Origin: Halichoerus grypus
Taxonomy: Eukaryota > Chordata > Mammalia > Carnivora > Phocidae
Length of the DNA stretch: 64,000 bases
Assembly (NCBI RefSeq): GCF_964656455.1
Contig: NC_135717.1
Span: forward strand, 151,455,793-151,519,792
Direction of reading: 5' to 3'
The position numbers and the translations under genes were made by a program. Shown piece after piece: positions 32,588 through 43,850 of the stretch. A model generated the notes under the pieces. That model was not told the origin of the DNA. It saw only the letters and a program-made list of their open reading frames with translations, and did no database searches. How positions within the stretch are numbered: position 1 is the first letter of the stretch; the number at the start of each line of letters is the position of its first letter.

Positions 32588-32668
32588 AGTGTGTATGTGT
32601 GTGTACATATATACATACATGAATATATACATGTATGTAATTTATATGCATACATGTACACATATATC
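32588..32668. repeat. Alternating purine-pyrimidine (TG/TA/CA) low-complexity tract
   Basis: tgtgtatgtgtgtgtacata followed by tatacatacatg-type words, interrupted. A decayed dinucleotide array. Confidence 0.85.
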
Positions 32669-32669
32669 T

Positions 32670-33160
32670 AAAACTGGCACCATCTTTGTTCTCTCATTGT
32701 CACACTGAGCACAGATCTATTGGTGAAGCTTTTCAGCCAGACTACAATAGGCAGCTGTCTTTAGAAGAGCGTTACTGAGTCTTTGCCATGCAGACAAGAA
32801 AAGGAATATTTGAAAGTGTAATCACCCTGCAAGTGCTCAGATATTCATTGCACATCATGATGATTACATCTGAGAATCTTTTCCTGCTTTATTCGACTTT
32901 TTCTTAAGAAATAGTCTTATCTTTAGGAATGTGTGGAAGCAAAATGGCTAGTTTATAACAGATGGTATTAAAAACTGTGAGTACAATGCAGAAATGCAAC
33001 AGTCAAATTGCAAAATGAGAAGAGGAAGCAAACAAGGGCAGAAAAGCGTTAAGATTTGAGAATAAATTATGCATTGGACAAAGTCGTAATCATTTTGTGA
33101 AGGAGAGGAGAGGTAGATTTAAATGCTCAAATAATAATAAAAATAATAATAACTGCTTGG
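32670..33160. other. Unique DNA
   Basis: A short ataataataaaaataataat array is at 33131-33151. Otherwise no feature is recognised. Confidence 0.4.
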
Positions 33161-33164
33161 TGGA

Positions 33165-33300
33165 GGCCGCCTAGCGTAGCATTGAATAGCACAGACCCCA
33201 CTCCACCCCCAGAACTGAGTTTGAATCCCAAATCTCCCACTTAACAGATTGTGTGACTTAGGACGGGAAGGTAAACTCTCAAAATCTTTTGTCCCCCTGC
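33165..33300 (+). repeat. MIR 5' half
   Basis: agcgtagcattgaatagcac, actgagtttgaatcccaaat and cagattgtgtgacttaggac follow the sense MIR order. Confidence 0.75.
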
Positions 33301-33344
33301 ACTTTGCAAAGAGGAGAGGTGTACGTACTTAGTGGAAATATGGT

Positions 33345-33580
33345 TCATGGCAGCATGTAACATTTCTCGAGCACGTCCTATGTGCCAGGCACTAAAGTAA
33401 GCATATTACCTAGATACGTTCATTAATTCTCATATTAATCCAATGAGGCAAGTGCTATTACTATTATTCCGCTGTAACATATGAGGCTAGACTAGATTAG
33501 GTGACTTGTTCAAGGGGATAAAGCTGGCAGAATGATTCCAAAGCCTGTGGTTTAAGAACTGTGCTATCACATTGCCATAT
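33345..33580 (-). repeat. MIR, nearly full length
   Basis: tctcgagcacgtcctatgtg, ccaggcactaaagtaagcat, ctcatattaatccaatgagg and gctatcacattgccatataa give the reversed MIR order. It faces the preceding sense MIR tail to tail. Confidence 0.88.
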
Positions 33581-33584
33581 AAAG

Positions 33585-34980
33585 TGCTTATCGTGGCTTG
33601 GCACAGAGGAAGGCTTCAATACATAATAGAGTCAACCAAATAAGATCCATTAAAAATTCACTAAGAAGGAAAACCAAATCACCTGCCAGCAGGAAACAGA
33701 CTTGGCCCTTTCTTCGAAATATATCACGTGATGTGATATATGGAAATGGGAGATGATGCCAAAATGGTTAATAGAGTCCAATTGGGAATCACGTGATGCG
33801 CTTACTCCCATTCAAATGAGCCTACATTGCCAAATCCAATCTCAGGCTCGGTTAGCTGAGACATCCTGTCCACAGCGTACGCATGCCCACATCCTTTCAT
33901 CGCATATGTTCCCTTTCCTTCCGTAGATCAGATTGCATATTTCAAAGGTAGAGATTTGAGCCTAATGAAGTTAGTACAGGCTTGGGTGTTAACAGCCTCC
34001 AGCAGATTCATAGTTGTTCTGATCTTGTCAGCACGCTGTGAATGTGAACCCCTAGTTAGAGTTGAACTTGAATCCAATTCAAAGAGCAGATTCTGTTAGA
34101 GTATCTGACACCCTGAAAATGTTCAAGGGGAGCCAGAAGAGAGGAGGGGTGGGGAGGGGGTGCTGGAGGCTTTATTCAACCACCACGGTCCCCTCTGCCA
34201 AGATGAAAGATGATTGTGGCTTAAAGTGTTTACCCATCTTGGTCTCTCAGAAATATTCATATTACACCAATCAAAGAGTGGACCACTCCTGCCTCCTTGT
34301 CATCCTTCTCGAACTTCCTGTGATGCAAGCATGTGTGTGCACATTTCACTCGGTAGCCCTGATGGCTAGGAAACCTGTCACCCCAGATAACTGTCACATT
34401 CTCATGTGCTCAGTCAGAGGAATTTCAGCTTCTCTATTCTCCGCCATTGGAGAGGAGGTTGAGGTCACGGGACCGAAAGGATCCTGTCTTGCCTCCCAAC
34501 AAGAGGGGTCTGTGCAGCTGCCGTGCCCATAGCAGACAGAAGGCACGCGGCAGCTGGGGCTCTTTAGAAAGCTCTTTCCACCCACTTCCTGGATCTGGCT
34601 TTGATTTCTCAGGGGGCAGATGCTCTTATTCCAGAGTCCCTCCCTGATTCAGCTAGAAAACAAAAACAAAAAACAAAACCCAAACAACAACCCGAAGTCT
34701 AAAGCGATCCTTGCCTTTTCTGAAGTTCCTTCACTTTGTCTCAGATCCTCTTTTCTGACTTATCTGCCACCAATTCTCTGTCCTGTTCGGAGCCGCATGG
34801 GGCTGAGTTTTGTCGAGTGTGAAATAATCACTGATCTTAATCATAAACAGCCTCAGCTGAGAGGAATGGTTTTATTAGGAAAGCCAAGCCCAGGATGCGA
34901 GATGGGTTGGTAGTAAAATGGAATTCAAACTCATTTCCCACCAAAGACCACCAACAAAAATAGAACCACGATTCTATTCA
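33585..34980. other. Repeat-poor block with paired TCACGTGA sites and a 156-codon open frame
   Basis: Two perfect TCACGTGA palindromes lie at 33724-33731 and 33789-33796. The plus-strand frame 34062-34532 (156 codons) is the longest outside repeats in the window. Its product has no family motif, no membrane span or signal peptide that I can defend, and part is compositionally odd. No promoter or exon structure was tied to it, so it is left uncalled. Confidence 0.4.
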
Positions 34981-34984
34981 TATT

Positions 34985-35220
34985 CTCCGAGTCACCCGCT
35001 CTCTGTGGCCTGCCTCCTGGCCTGTCGACTGCTCCAGTTCATTCGTCCTTTACTTTTCCTTTCCAACTCTCTGCTTCAACAACACTGCGGCCTTTGCCCC
35101 TCATGTACAGAGCTGTTCATGCTTCTGAGCCTTTGTGGAACCTTCTCTCTGCTTGAAATGCCTTCTCACTAAATGTCTTCCCGGAAATCTCTTATTTGAC
35201 TTTTAAAATCTGACACAGAC
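34985..35220 (+). repeat. L2 fragment (upstream part)
   Basis: cactgcggcctttgcccctc, gaaccttctctctgcttgaa and atgccttctcactaaatgtc resemble the L2 stretch that precedes its 3' end. With 35560-35765 it may be one L2 interrupted by MER5-type elements. Confidence 0.6.
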
Positions 35221-35224
35221 ATCA

Positions 35225-35338
35225 CTTCATCTACCCCCGGTGACTCTGATTTAATTGGTCTGGGTTGAGGCCTGAGCTTTGGGAGTTTTAAGCACTCCCC
35301 AGGTGAAACTGATGTGCACCGGAGTTTGAGAATGACTG
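35225..35338. mobile_element. MER5-type element, partial
   Basis: gatttaattggtctgggttg, ttaagcactccccaggtgaa and gtttgagaatgactgc are the end half of a MER5-like hAT element. Confidence 0.7.
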
Positions 35339-35545
35339 CTTTAGTGGTTTTCAAACTTGAGCAGGCATCGGAATCAGCTGGAGGGCGTGTGACAGCACAG
35401 ATTGCAGGGTTCACCAGCCCCCCCACGCCTGCCACGAGTTTAGAACTCGGTAGTTCTGGGGCCTGAGAATTTGCATTTCTAGTAAGTTCCCAGGTGATGC
35501 TGATTCTACTGGTTCTGAGACTAGGTTTTGAGAATGACTGCTCTA
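35339..35545. mobile_element. MER5-type element, nearly complete
   Basis: tagtggttttcaaacttgag, atcggaatcagctggagggc, ttgcatttctagtaagttcc and ttttgagaatgactgct. It lies head-to-tail with the partial copy on its left; both end in gagaatgactgct. Confidence 0.85.
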
Positions 35546-35559
35546 TTCAAACTTGCTAA

Positions 35560-35765
35560 CTGGCACAGATTGCCTATGTCACCCGTATACCTGCATGACA
35601 CAAATTGCACTTACACTGCAGTTATCACACTGCATGGTTATCAAAGTATTCATGTGTCTATTCTGTCATTAGAGGGTAAGGACAATAGCTTTTTTTTTTT
35701 AATCTCACCACCCAGCACCGCACCTGGTGTATTGTAGATGCTCAATAAATGGTTGGCAAATGAGT
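35560..35765 (+). repeat. L2 3' end fragment
   Basis: cattagagggtaaggacaat, then ccagcaccgcacctggtgta and gatgctcaataaatggttgg follow the L2 3' end. A T11 run interrupts it near 35690. Confidence 0.8.
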
Positions 35766-35769
35766 AGAT

Positions 35770-36618
35770 ACATCCAGCCTCTAGTTATCACAGAGAAACA
35801 AAGTCAGGGGCCAAATTCATGCCAATCTTTTTGGAGTATTGGATCTAACAAACATTCCAAGCATCTGAATTTCAATCTAGAAGGCAGTTTTCTTGGTTTC
35901 TATGAATGACATCTTGGATTTTGGTGATAGGATTAGCTTGGCAAAGTACTCCTAATACACTGGGATAAAAAGGCTTATGCAAAGGCAGATTATATTACAT
36001 TACATCAACAACACCTCTTTTTAAACTGACACTTAATGAGTATCTCTATCAAGAAAGGCCTTTTAAGAGCTCGCCATAAAATGTTGCAGAAAATGAGAAC
36101 ATTTAAAATAGAGGCAAACAATAAGCCCCATTCATACAGCTTCTTCACCTTATTTCTCTAGTATCATGAATCTCAAATAGGCTCACTGACCCTCCTCCGG
36201 TGAAGTTGGTGCATGCTAGCTGTATTGATTGTCTGATTACAATATACACTGTGGCAGTGAGGAACCCATTTGTCCCTGTGGCTTATATGTAGATCTCAGA
36301 CTTAACACACACTCAGCCACAAAGCAATAGAACCAGAGAGCAAAATGTTACTCCCAAGGAGATTAGACTCTGATGCAGAACAATGAGTTCATTGTTTCAT
36401 ATAACCTTCTAAAGTAAATCCAAAGAGACGTTTGAAAAAGGGTTTCCTAACCCTTGCTAATTTCTTAAATACCTACTCTCAGAAGAATAAATTTGCTGTC
36501 CATTCATTGATCTGTAGAACACACACAAAAAAAACACAAAGTGTGTTGACATAACCCTTCCTAAACTCAAAACCCAGAGCTGATGATGTGGTCTTTTTGT
36601 TTGTGTGTGTGTGTATGT

Positions 36619-36656
<38 letters not shown>

Positions 36657-36965
36657 CTTGCTTATTGCACATAAGGTAATGCCATTTGAATACTATCCAG
36701 GTAACATTTTTCCATTGGTCAGTGAGGCATTAAAGATGGGAAATATGTTCTTCTGAGTCTCTGGTCAGTCTCTCTTAATTGCAGTTCTCTGTCCCTGGTC
36801 ACCTCTAATCATTATCTATGATTCTAAGAATGTCAAAATTCCTGGATATTGACTTTCTGAAGTAAGTATATCATGAATTCCACTTCATTAGGTGGCCAGT
36901 GGATTGAACATGATCAAATCAGAAATGAAAGATTCTGTAGGCTGTTCCTGCCTTTCTTTTCAAAA
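35770..36965. other. Unique DNA with a (TG)n microsatellite
   Basis: No gene or transposon is recognised apart from the (TG)n tract at 36599-36655. Confidence 0.45.
36599..36655. repeat. (TG)n microsatellite
   Basis: gtgtgtgtgtgtatgttcgt followed by about 16 uninterrupted GT units. The minus-strand frame rich in Thr-His here (36457-36672) is an artefact of this tract. Confidence 0.96.
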
Positions 36966-36976
36966 ACATAAAATTT

Positions 36977-37073
36977 GGGGGCACCTGAGTGGCTCAGTTG
37001 GTTAAGTGTCTGACTCTTGATCTCAGCTTGGGTCTTGATCTCAGGGTCATGAGTTCAAAAAAAAAAAAAAACC
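36977..37073 (+). mobile_element. CAN-SINE, tRNA-like part only, 3'-truncated
   Basis: Head ggggcacctgagtggctcag to gggtcatgagttc, then directly A14 and ccc. The CT-rich body and AT tail are absent. A 10-bp duplication cataaaattt at 36967-36976 and 37074-37083 shows that this short form was inserted as such rather than trimmed later. Confidence 0.88.
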
Positions 37074-37083
37074 CATAAAATTT

Positions 37084-38895
37084 TTAAAAAGACAAGTTTG
37101 TCTAAAATTATAGGCAGTGCATTCAGAGTACAGAGCGACTATGTTTTGGATGTAAGGTCCACGGTGTAAGCAGGCAGAAACTGATCAGGTGGCTACTTTC
37201 TGTTGGTATCTGTTCTGTATCTTTGGTTAGTTGATTGGCTGGTTGGTTGATTACTTGGTTTTCAAACTGGCATCACTGCCTTCATTTTTCCTGTTTCTGT
37301 CTCATCGATCTCGAATGAGAGAACTATATACGCGGGCAGGTACATATATACCCAACCTCACTCCCATGTCAGGAGTACAAATGGAAGCCTACCTACCTTA
37401 TGTCTAAACATTTAAACGTTATAACTCAAGTGGATAGACTGCTTAATGAAATACATTATATCCCCGACCTTAACAAGTATATGTCTCTAATGATAAAATA
37501 TTTTTTAAATATGTAAAGCTATTATCATTATAGAATTGAAAGTCTATAAAATAACAAGGATGACTGAACTTAATTAATATTGCACATGTCTGGATATTCA
37601 TCTGATGGGTTTCCAAAGTTTGCGTTAGTAAGTAAGTAAAAGCATACTTAATTCAAAAATTATTACATATTTATTTCATAAAATTCATTTTTACCTTCCT
37701 TTTGAGCAAAATTACTAATTAAATTATTCCTATCAAGATTTTTACTGAGTTTGAGTCTATTGATAATAATGATCTAAGGTATTAAAAATGGAAATGTAAT
37801 CATGTTCAAAATGCACAAAATTTGAATATATTTGAATCAAAAATATAAAATAAAGCAAACCTAAAATATAAGAAATTATTTTTCATGTGCTTTCAAAAAA
37901 GAAAAATGCAACTTATGATTAAGAACTATCAAGAACATCAATCACAATTATTAAATAAATCTTATTTATTTTCTAAAAAAGGAATTAAGTATCATTAAAT
38001 GCTTTTATAAAACTTAAACTATTCACAATTCTACCTTTAGTTGCCAGTGTGAAGAACCAATAATATCTCGCTTCACACATACTTCATACAGGGAGAATTT
38101 GAAGGTAGATAATGTGCTTTTCTTTTCTTTATCTAAATGTTGCTTTCACTCAAATGCTTCCTTCCTTCCAAGCCATTTCTGACCTCCACGTCAGCAGCAG
38201 CAGAACCCACAAGGCTTCATAGCTTGTGGATGAACTTATCTTTTCTTCTGAAGACTTAGGTCAACTGGTTTGGGGAAATCTTTCCCTGGGGCCTGATGGC
38301 TGTTAGCCTTGGGGTTGGATGTTCTAAGGTTTCAGTCCTGTTGTGCTGGCCCTGAGGCCAGGATTCCGAGGCACAGAGGCCCCCCATGTGTTCTCTAATA
38401 AATGTAGTTGTTCTGTATTTTTGACATGGAGGCCACTCTCCAGCCCAGAACTGATGCTTTTTTTTTTTTTTTCTCATATACCTCTGCTTCATTCAGGCCC
38501 TTAGAGATTCTTACTGAGATTACTGTAGTAGACTGCCAGCAGATCGCTCTTCTTCTAGACTCAAATATTTCTCTGTGGTCATAAACGTTCCTCACCGACA
38601 CAGATGAGCAAGAATCCTGACGGACCACTTTTTCCTTATTTTAGACCAGAAGTCTGAGGCCACTTGTGAATAGTGAGATAAACCAAAGAAATAAAAGCAC
38701 ACTCAAATGTATGTGTGACTAATATTCCTTTACCTCAAATTCATCATGAAGAAACGGGAGCTGTCTAACTTAGCAGAAACAGTAAGTTTGTAAGTTGGAC
38801 TGATTCCAACTACCGACAGGTGAGCAGTAATCAAGACAGAGGAATCGCTTCATGATTAGTGCTTACCATTATTGCATAACTGGGCTAGGCAACAA
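37084..38895. other. 1.8 kb repeat-poor AT-rich DNA
   Basis: 37300-38060 is strongly AT-rich with no recognised transposon. 38225-38650 is GC-richer, with overlapping minus-strand frames (38256-38492, 38395-38628) that run through a T13 tract and are not convincing. A TTGG-rich stretch is at 37228-37262. Confidence 0.4.
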
Positions 38896-38899
38896 AGCA

Positions 38900-39178
38900 T
38901 AAACTAATAGCCAATATTAATTGAGCATTCATTATGTGCCAGGTACTTTGCTAAGAGCTTTATATGTATCATCTCTTGTGATTCTCCCCCTGACTCCTCT
39001 ATTATCTTGGAGCTAGGTAATCCTATGAAGTTCCTTTTCAAGATAGAGGATCTGAGGCTTCAGAGGAGTTAAGTAGCTTTCCTAAGGTCACACAGTGTGG
39101 AAGCAATGGCAAAGGGACTTAAACTCAGGCTGTGTAACTCCAAAGCCTGTATACTGAAAGACTATTACACTCTGCTTG
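38900..39178 (-). repeat. MIR, nearly full length
   Basis: ttaattgagcattcattatg, tgccaggtactttgctaaga, cctaaggtcacacagtgtgg and taactccaaagcctgtatac give the reversed MIR order. Confidence 0.9.
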
Positions 39179-39500
39179 CCCGTGTCTTACTGGCACTGGG
39201 CAAAGGGATGGGAGGGTCTGGGTCTAGGTGAGGCCAAGACAGGGAAAACTGAACCAACTGCCTAAGCATACCCCAAGGGAAGCAACCACCAATCCAGCAT
39301 ACCAAGACCAAAGGGACGCAATCACCTTGTGTTTGTTTGGGCTGCTGTCCCTTCCAAGGAGTAATGGAAGTGGACTCAGGTGGAAGTCAAGGAGACATGG
39401 AAGGGAGCTGCTAGGTGGACTTTGCAGCAGAATGTAGAATCTGGGGTGATACTCCCCACGGATTCATTGCGCTGGTAGGACACGACTCCAGTCTAAAGGA
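39179..39500. other. Unique DNA
   Basis: A 69-codon frame at 39228-39437 has no recognised product. Confidence 0.4.
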
Positions 39501-39504
39501 ATTC

Positions 39505-39720
39505 AGAAATAAAAATAATATTGTTGGGCACTTACTACATGCTAGGGCCTTCACATACCTCTGTTATGCATTATCCATCCTACTTCCCAAATGAGAAATG
39601 AAGTTATACAATTTGTCCAAAACTAAATTAGCTAGTAAGAGACAGAAGTGGGAAGAAGAATCTAAATTAGCTTGACTCCAGATTTTAAGGTCTTTCTATT
39701 AAATATATCACGTTGCCTCT
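39505..39720 (-). repeat. MIR fragment
   Basis: gttgggcacttactacatgc, acttcccaaatgagaaatga and ttagctagtaagagacagaa give the reversed MIR order. Confidence 0.85.
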
Positions 39721-40662
39721 TTCACACTCCCCGGGACCCAACTAAAGGACTAAGTGGGAAAATAGAAGCACAAAGTCTCGTCCTCCTCCTTAACCCCTTA
39801 TTTGTGTAGACCGATGCCTGTAAAATGCCCTGCAGGTTATGGGGAAAGGCCTTGACTCAGGGCACACGAGTATGTATGGCAGGACTGGCAGCCAGGATTA
39901 ATTCAATCTGGAGTCCACCCATGGGTGGGGCTTCTAGCTCCCTACTTGCAGTCTGGGTCAAGATTGATTCACAAAGTGGGCTGGGTTTGAGTTCCAGAAC
40001 AAGGAGCTCAGTGATGGCGCAGTTAGGGACAACACATACTGAATTCTGTCCTATTGACAGGGACCATACTAGGACACTTAACCGTATTTGTGCTTCCAAG
40101 TAAGATCATGATGGTTCTTTCTTCGCCCCTAGACAACCCCTGAAGCCCTTGAAGCCACGCCCTGTGATCCTGGTGCATGATCCAACCCACACCTAACAGA
40201 AGTACTCAGGACTCTGAAGGTCCTTGAAGGAGATGATGCCACTACATTACCCAAACTGCAAACGTGTAAAAAAATAATAATAATCATTTACTGCAGGTAA
40301 GAACTCCTTTCTAGGGGGAAAAAAAAAAGTTGGGGATTATGATGGATTTTTAATTAAAGAATGACCAGGAAGCACAGTGATGAAAAGGATGCTTAGGGAG
40401 TATTATAAGGATAACGCTTTGGATGCATGAATAGAAAAAGTGCAGGAACTGGAATCTGTAAGCAATACTCCATGAAATGTTTGATTCAGCTCCCGAATTG
40501 CCTACAGTTGTCAGAGATATTCTCTTTTTGAACTGAGGTAATCTATTGCTCTGTGTTCTTTTTAATTTCAACATCAATTATCACCATCATAGCCAAAGTC
40601 ATGAATACTCCCTGACTTATGCCTATGCACAGTCGTGAGCTCCATAAAGGGAATAAATTGTG

Positions 40663-40704
<42 letters not shown>

Positions 40705-40818
40705 GGGGGAGTCTCTTTTTTCCACTGGAGATTGACTAATTTGGTGGTTAATAGAAAGAATATGAGACCATGTACATTTTGTTCTAGAGAACATAGAATT
40801 CAAATCTCAGTCATCTGC
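39721..40818. other. Unique DNA with a (TG)n microsatellite
   Basis: Opposed frames at 39825-40103 and 39857-40099 overlap and are unfamiliar. The (TG)n tract is at 40661-40702. No gene is supported. Confidence 0.4.
40661..40702. repeat. (TG)n microsatellite
   Basis: About 20 TG units with one CG interruption near 40669. Confidence 0.96.
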
Positions 40819-40819
40819 C

Positions 40820-41115
40820 ATTCAATTTCAACCAACATGCATAGAGCACCTACGATGTGCAAGGCACTTCGGAAAGTATGAAAACAAGTAAGACAGTCCC
40901 TGTGATCAGGAAGCTCAAACTATAGTATCAAAGATAGAGGTAAACAAGTAGCAGTCAAGTGGAACAGAATAAAATAAGCTTTAGGATATAGGTTCAAAGG
41001 ATGCACTGTAAAAGCAGAGAAAAGAACCATGGCTGAGAGGAGGGAGTGCTGCTAACCTTGGAAGGAGGGGAGAAGGCCATTCCAGAATGCAAGTAGAATG
41101 GATCAGCAAAGGAGT
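40820..41115 (-). repeat. L2 3' region, long
   Basis: atgcatagagcacctacgat, gtgcaaggcacttcggaaag and agtccctgtgatcaggaagc, then the upstream L2 part gaaggccattccagaatgca. Reversed, with better length than most L2 pieces here. Confidence 0.82.
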
Positions 41116-41199
41116 TAGAAAATTTTTTAGGCAGAGAAGGAAGAGGGGAACCAAGAAAGGGTGGTGTCAGGGCAGCCAATAAGTCTGCTGAAAAATGTC

Positions 41200-41356
41200 A
41201 ATACCTACTTATTGTCCTTTGACCTTACTTCCTTTCACAATGTATACTTACAACAAATCATCATGTTGTGCACTTTAAATATACACAGTTTTGTCAATTA
41301 TACCTTAACAAAGCTAGGGAAAATACAATAAAATAAAATAAAATAAAATAAAATAA
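41200..41356 (+). mobile_element. LINE-1 3' end with (AAAAT)n tail
   Basis: aacaaatcatcatgttgtgc, actttaaatatacacagttt and gtcaattataccttaacaaa are a sense old L1 3' end. An (AAAAT)n array at about 41327-41356 forms its tail. Confidence 0.85.
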
Positions 41357-41840
41357 TCAACAACAAACATTCAAGACTTTTATGGTAGATTATCTTCAAG
41401 AAAATAAGTGCTCCCCAAAGTGTAGAACTGTGCTGGAAAATGAGGGGACCCTGCCTGAAGAGAAGGAAGGCTTGGCTCCTTGTCCCAGCCTGTGGGGTCT
41501 CTGGAGAGCCCCTCACAGTGACTCTTCTCCCCTCTAAAATGTGGCAGTTGGGCAGAAACACAAGACAGGCAGGCAGGGAAAGCTACTGCAAGCTCCATTT
41601 TATTTCTTTTCCAGGGAATTTCAGAGGATGAAGAGAGGCTCCCTAAGGATTTCACTTCAAGCTAACACTGGGGGGGGGGGGGGAAAGAATTTAGGAGGAG
41701 AACATAAATCCAGCAAAGACTACACACAAAAACAACAATACTCACAGATCTAACCCTCCGCAGTTTTCAAAGCCCTTTCCCGTACGCAAGCCTACATTCG
41801 AAGCTGAGCCAAAGGAGCAAAGATGGTGATGTCAGTGGAC
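41357..41840. other. Unique DNA with a G14 run
   Basis: A homopolymer of 14 G lies at 41670-41683. Overlapping frames on both strands at 41298-41753 have no recognised product. Confidence 0.45.
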
Positions 41841-41844
41841 TTGG

Positions 41845-41995
41845 GTTTGGACCCTCGCTTTTCCACTCACTGTATTGCTGAACCCTTCAAGTTTCAGTTT
41901 CCGATGTCTCTTGCCACAGGGTTTTGTTGTGGGTAGAATGAGGTAATGCAGGTAAAGTACCTACTACATGGTATGCACTTGATGAACGGTAGCTC
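41845..41995 (+). repeat. MIR fragment
   Basis: gacttgggtttggaccctcg, tgtgggtagaatgaggtaat and acatggtatgcacttgatga follow the sense MIR order. Confidence 0.75.
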
Positions 41996-42049
41996 TCCCC
42001 ATCGTTCATAAACTTCACCCATGGAAGACATTGTTCAGGTGTTTGTTGA

Positions 42050-42168
42050 AGGACTAGCTCCATTTTGCAGATGAGAACACTGAGACTCAGAGGTCAAGTG
42101 GCTTGCCCAAGGTCACAGCTAGAAAGAGGACACTCTTCTAGCTCCAAATCCTGAGCTCCATGCAGTCC
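42050..42168 (-). repeat. MIR core fragment
   Basis: ccattttgcagatgagaaca, ctgagactcagaggtcaagt and cttgcccaaggtcacagcta are a well-kept reversed MIR core. Confidence 0.9.
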
Positions 42169-43040
42169 TTTTCTATGCAACATTTGGGGTTGGAGTTGTA
42201 TTTCTATGCAAGTCAAACACCGAATGAGGAAAGATATTCAGAGGGGTCCTTCCTTTGAAATCAGCCTTTGATCTTAATAAGAAAATGCCATACTATTTTC
42301 AAACAGAATACCTTTGCAAAACGCTTTTTCCTCGGAAGCCGTTGTTCAAACCTCATACTTCTATAAAATAATTGCTTTATGCCTTAAGACTGTTGATTTG
42401 TGTGAATTCAGACATTTGGTAAGTAGGTGATGTTTCTGAAGTTATTATCAGTTGCTGTGTCTTCCACAGCTGGATGAAAGAGTCATATCACAATCCTGTG
42501 GCTTTTCTAAAATGCACCATGTCTTATCTTTGACAGCAGCAGAGCAAGCCAGACAGGAGGGCACTGGCAGGACATTTCTGAATTCCTTCACCTATGCTAA
42601 AAACAGATGAAGATATGGTTGAAGAAATCTGGCCCGAGTACCTAAGAATCATTACTATATCAACTACTATAACATGGAGAAGTTGAATTTGGTGATCTTT
42701 AGGGTCTCTTTTAGCTTAGAAATATTTTGTTTTATTCTACCCCTCCTCTGCCCCATGCCAGTTTTATTATTGACCTCTTGAACGTTTGACTGGACCTGAG
42801 CATCCTACATCAGTGCTTCCCACTGAAAAAATAAAATTGAGGTGAACCAAGACCTAGTCTGTCTAAAATACATAGCCCCAAGCGTCCCACTCTTGGTGTA
42901 AGATGATAATATTGCTACCCCAGGGACAGGGTCTTTGTTTGTGTGTAAAGCTTAAAATCCAAGATTCATTGGCACCATATTTTAAAGACATAAGCCAAAA
43001 AAGTCATTCATCTTGCCATCCATCTGTCCCTCCATTTGAC
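42169..43040. other. Unique DNA
   Basis: No feature is recognised. Confidence 0.45.
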
Positions 43041-43044
43041 CATC

Positions 43045-43850
43045 TATTTATTTATTTACTCTTCAGAAATTTATTGGCTACCTCCTACATTCCAGGCACA
43101 ACGCTAGATGCAAGTGCTACTGATGAGATTTAGACCTCACTCTTATGGAAGTTATGGTATAGAAGATGGACAAAAAACAAATAATTTCACAAATAATTAT
43201 GAAGATAAGTGTTTCAAGGAGAAGGATGCCAGGAGTGAGTAGGTAGGGTTTCCTAAGAGAGACAGTTCAGCTGAGTGGTTGAGAGAATGATGGACTCTGG
43301 AATCCAACAGGGAGGCTCAAGTCTTGTTCTTCCCCATACCAGCCCTGCGACAGTGGGCCAATTGTTTAAGTGCTCATACCTCAGTTTCCCCAGCTATGTA
43401 TGCCATGGAACTAGAACAGTAATTTCTTCCAAAGATTGTTGTCAGGATTAATGAGGTAGCACATGTAAAGCATTTCCAATGGGTCTGGAACTAGCAATGT
43501 TCCAGTGGGGAGACACATGTCATCTGTGCTATCTGGGGGACCTAGCTAAGAAAGTATAAGCAGAGACATGAAAAATAAATAAGAAAGGGTGAAAAGGGTT
43601 TAGAGGGGAGAGAGGGAATGGGAGAAGGAGATGAGTGAAGGAACTGCAGTGAAGATCCTGAAACAGGTGGATCCAGGGCAGAGTACCCTGGAAACAACAT
43701 AGACCAGTGGTGGAGGAACATGGACAGCCAGACGGGAGTGCTGGCAATGAGGCTGGGAGGCCAGAGAACCAGACCCTGGAGATCGCATTTGAGGCCAGTT
43801 AGCTAAGGATTTTGGAACACACCCTAAGAGCATCCAATCACTTGACCAAT
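43045..43850 (-). repeat. L2 3' region interrupted by a MIR
   Basis: The reversed L2 3' end (gctacctcctacattccagg, caaataatttcacaaataat) runs to about 43265. The upstream L2 continues from about 43510 (aagcagagacatgaaaaata) to 43850 (gccagttagctaaggatttt). One of the longest L2 relics in the window. Confidence 0.75.
43270..43480 (+). repeat. MIR inside the L2
   Basis: tggactctggaatccaacag, ccagccctgcgacagtgggc, cctcagtttccccagctatg and ttgttgtcaggattaatgag follow the sense MIR order. Confidence 0.85.

Noticed and set aside
36457..36672. Thr/His-rich 71-codon frame
   Set aside because: Produced by the (TG)n microsatellite at 36599-36655; same for 40543-40803.
38256..38628. Possible last exon with polyadenylation signal (ctctaataaatgtag) on the plus strand
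   Set aside because: AATAAA-type words are common in AT-rich DNA. No upstream coding exon, splice site or downstream GU-rich element could be linked.
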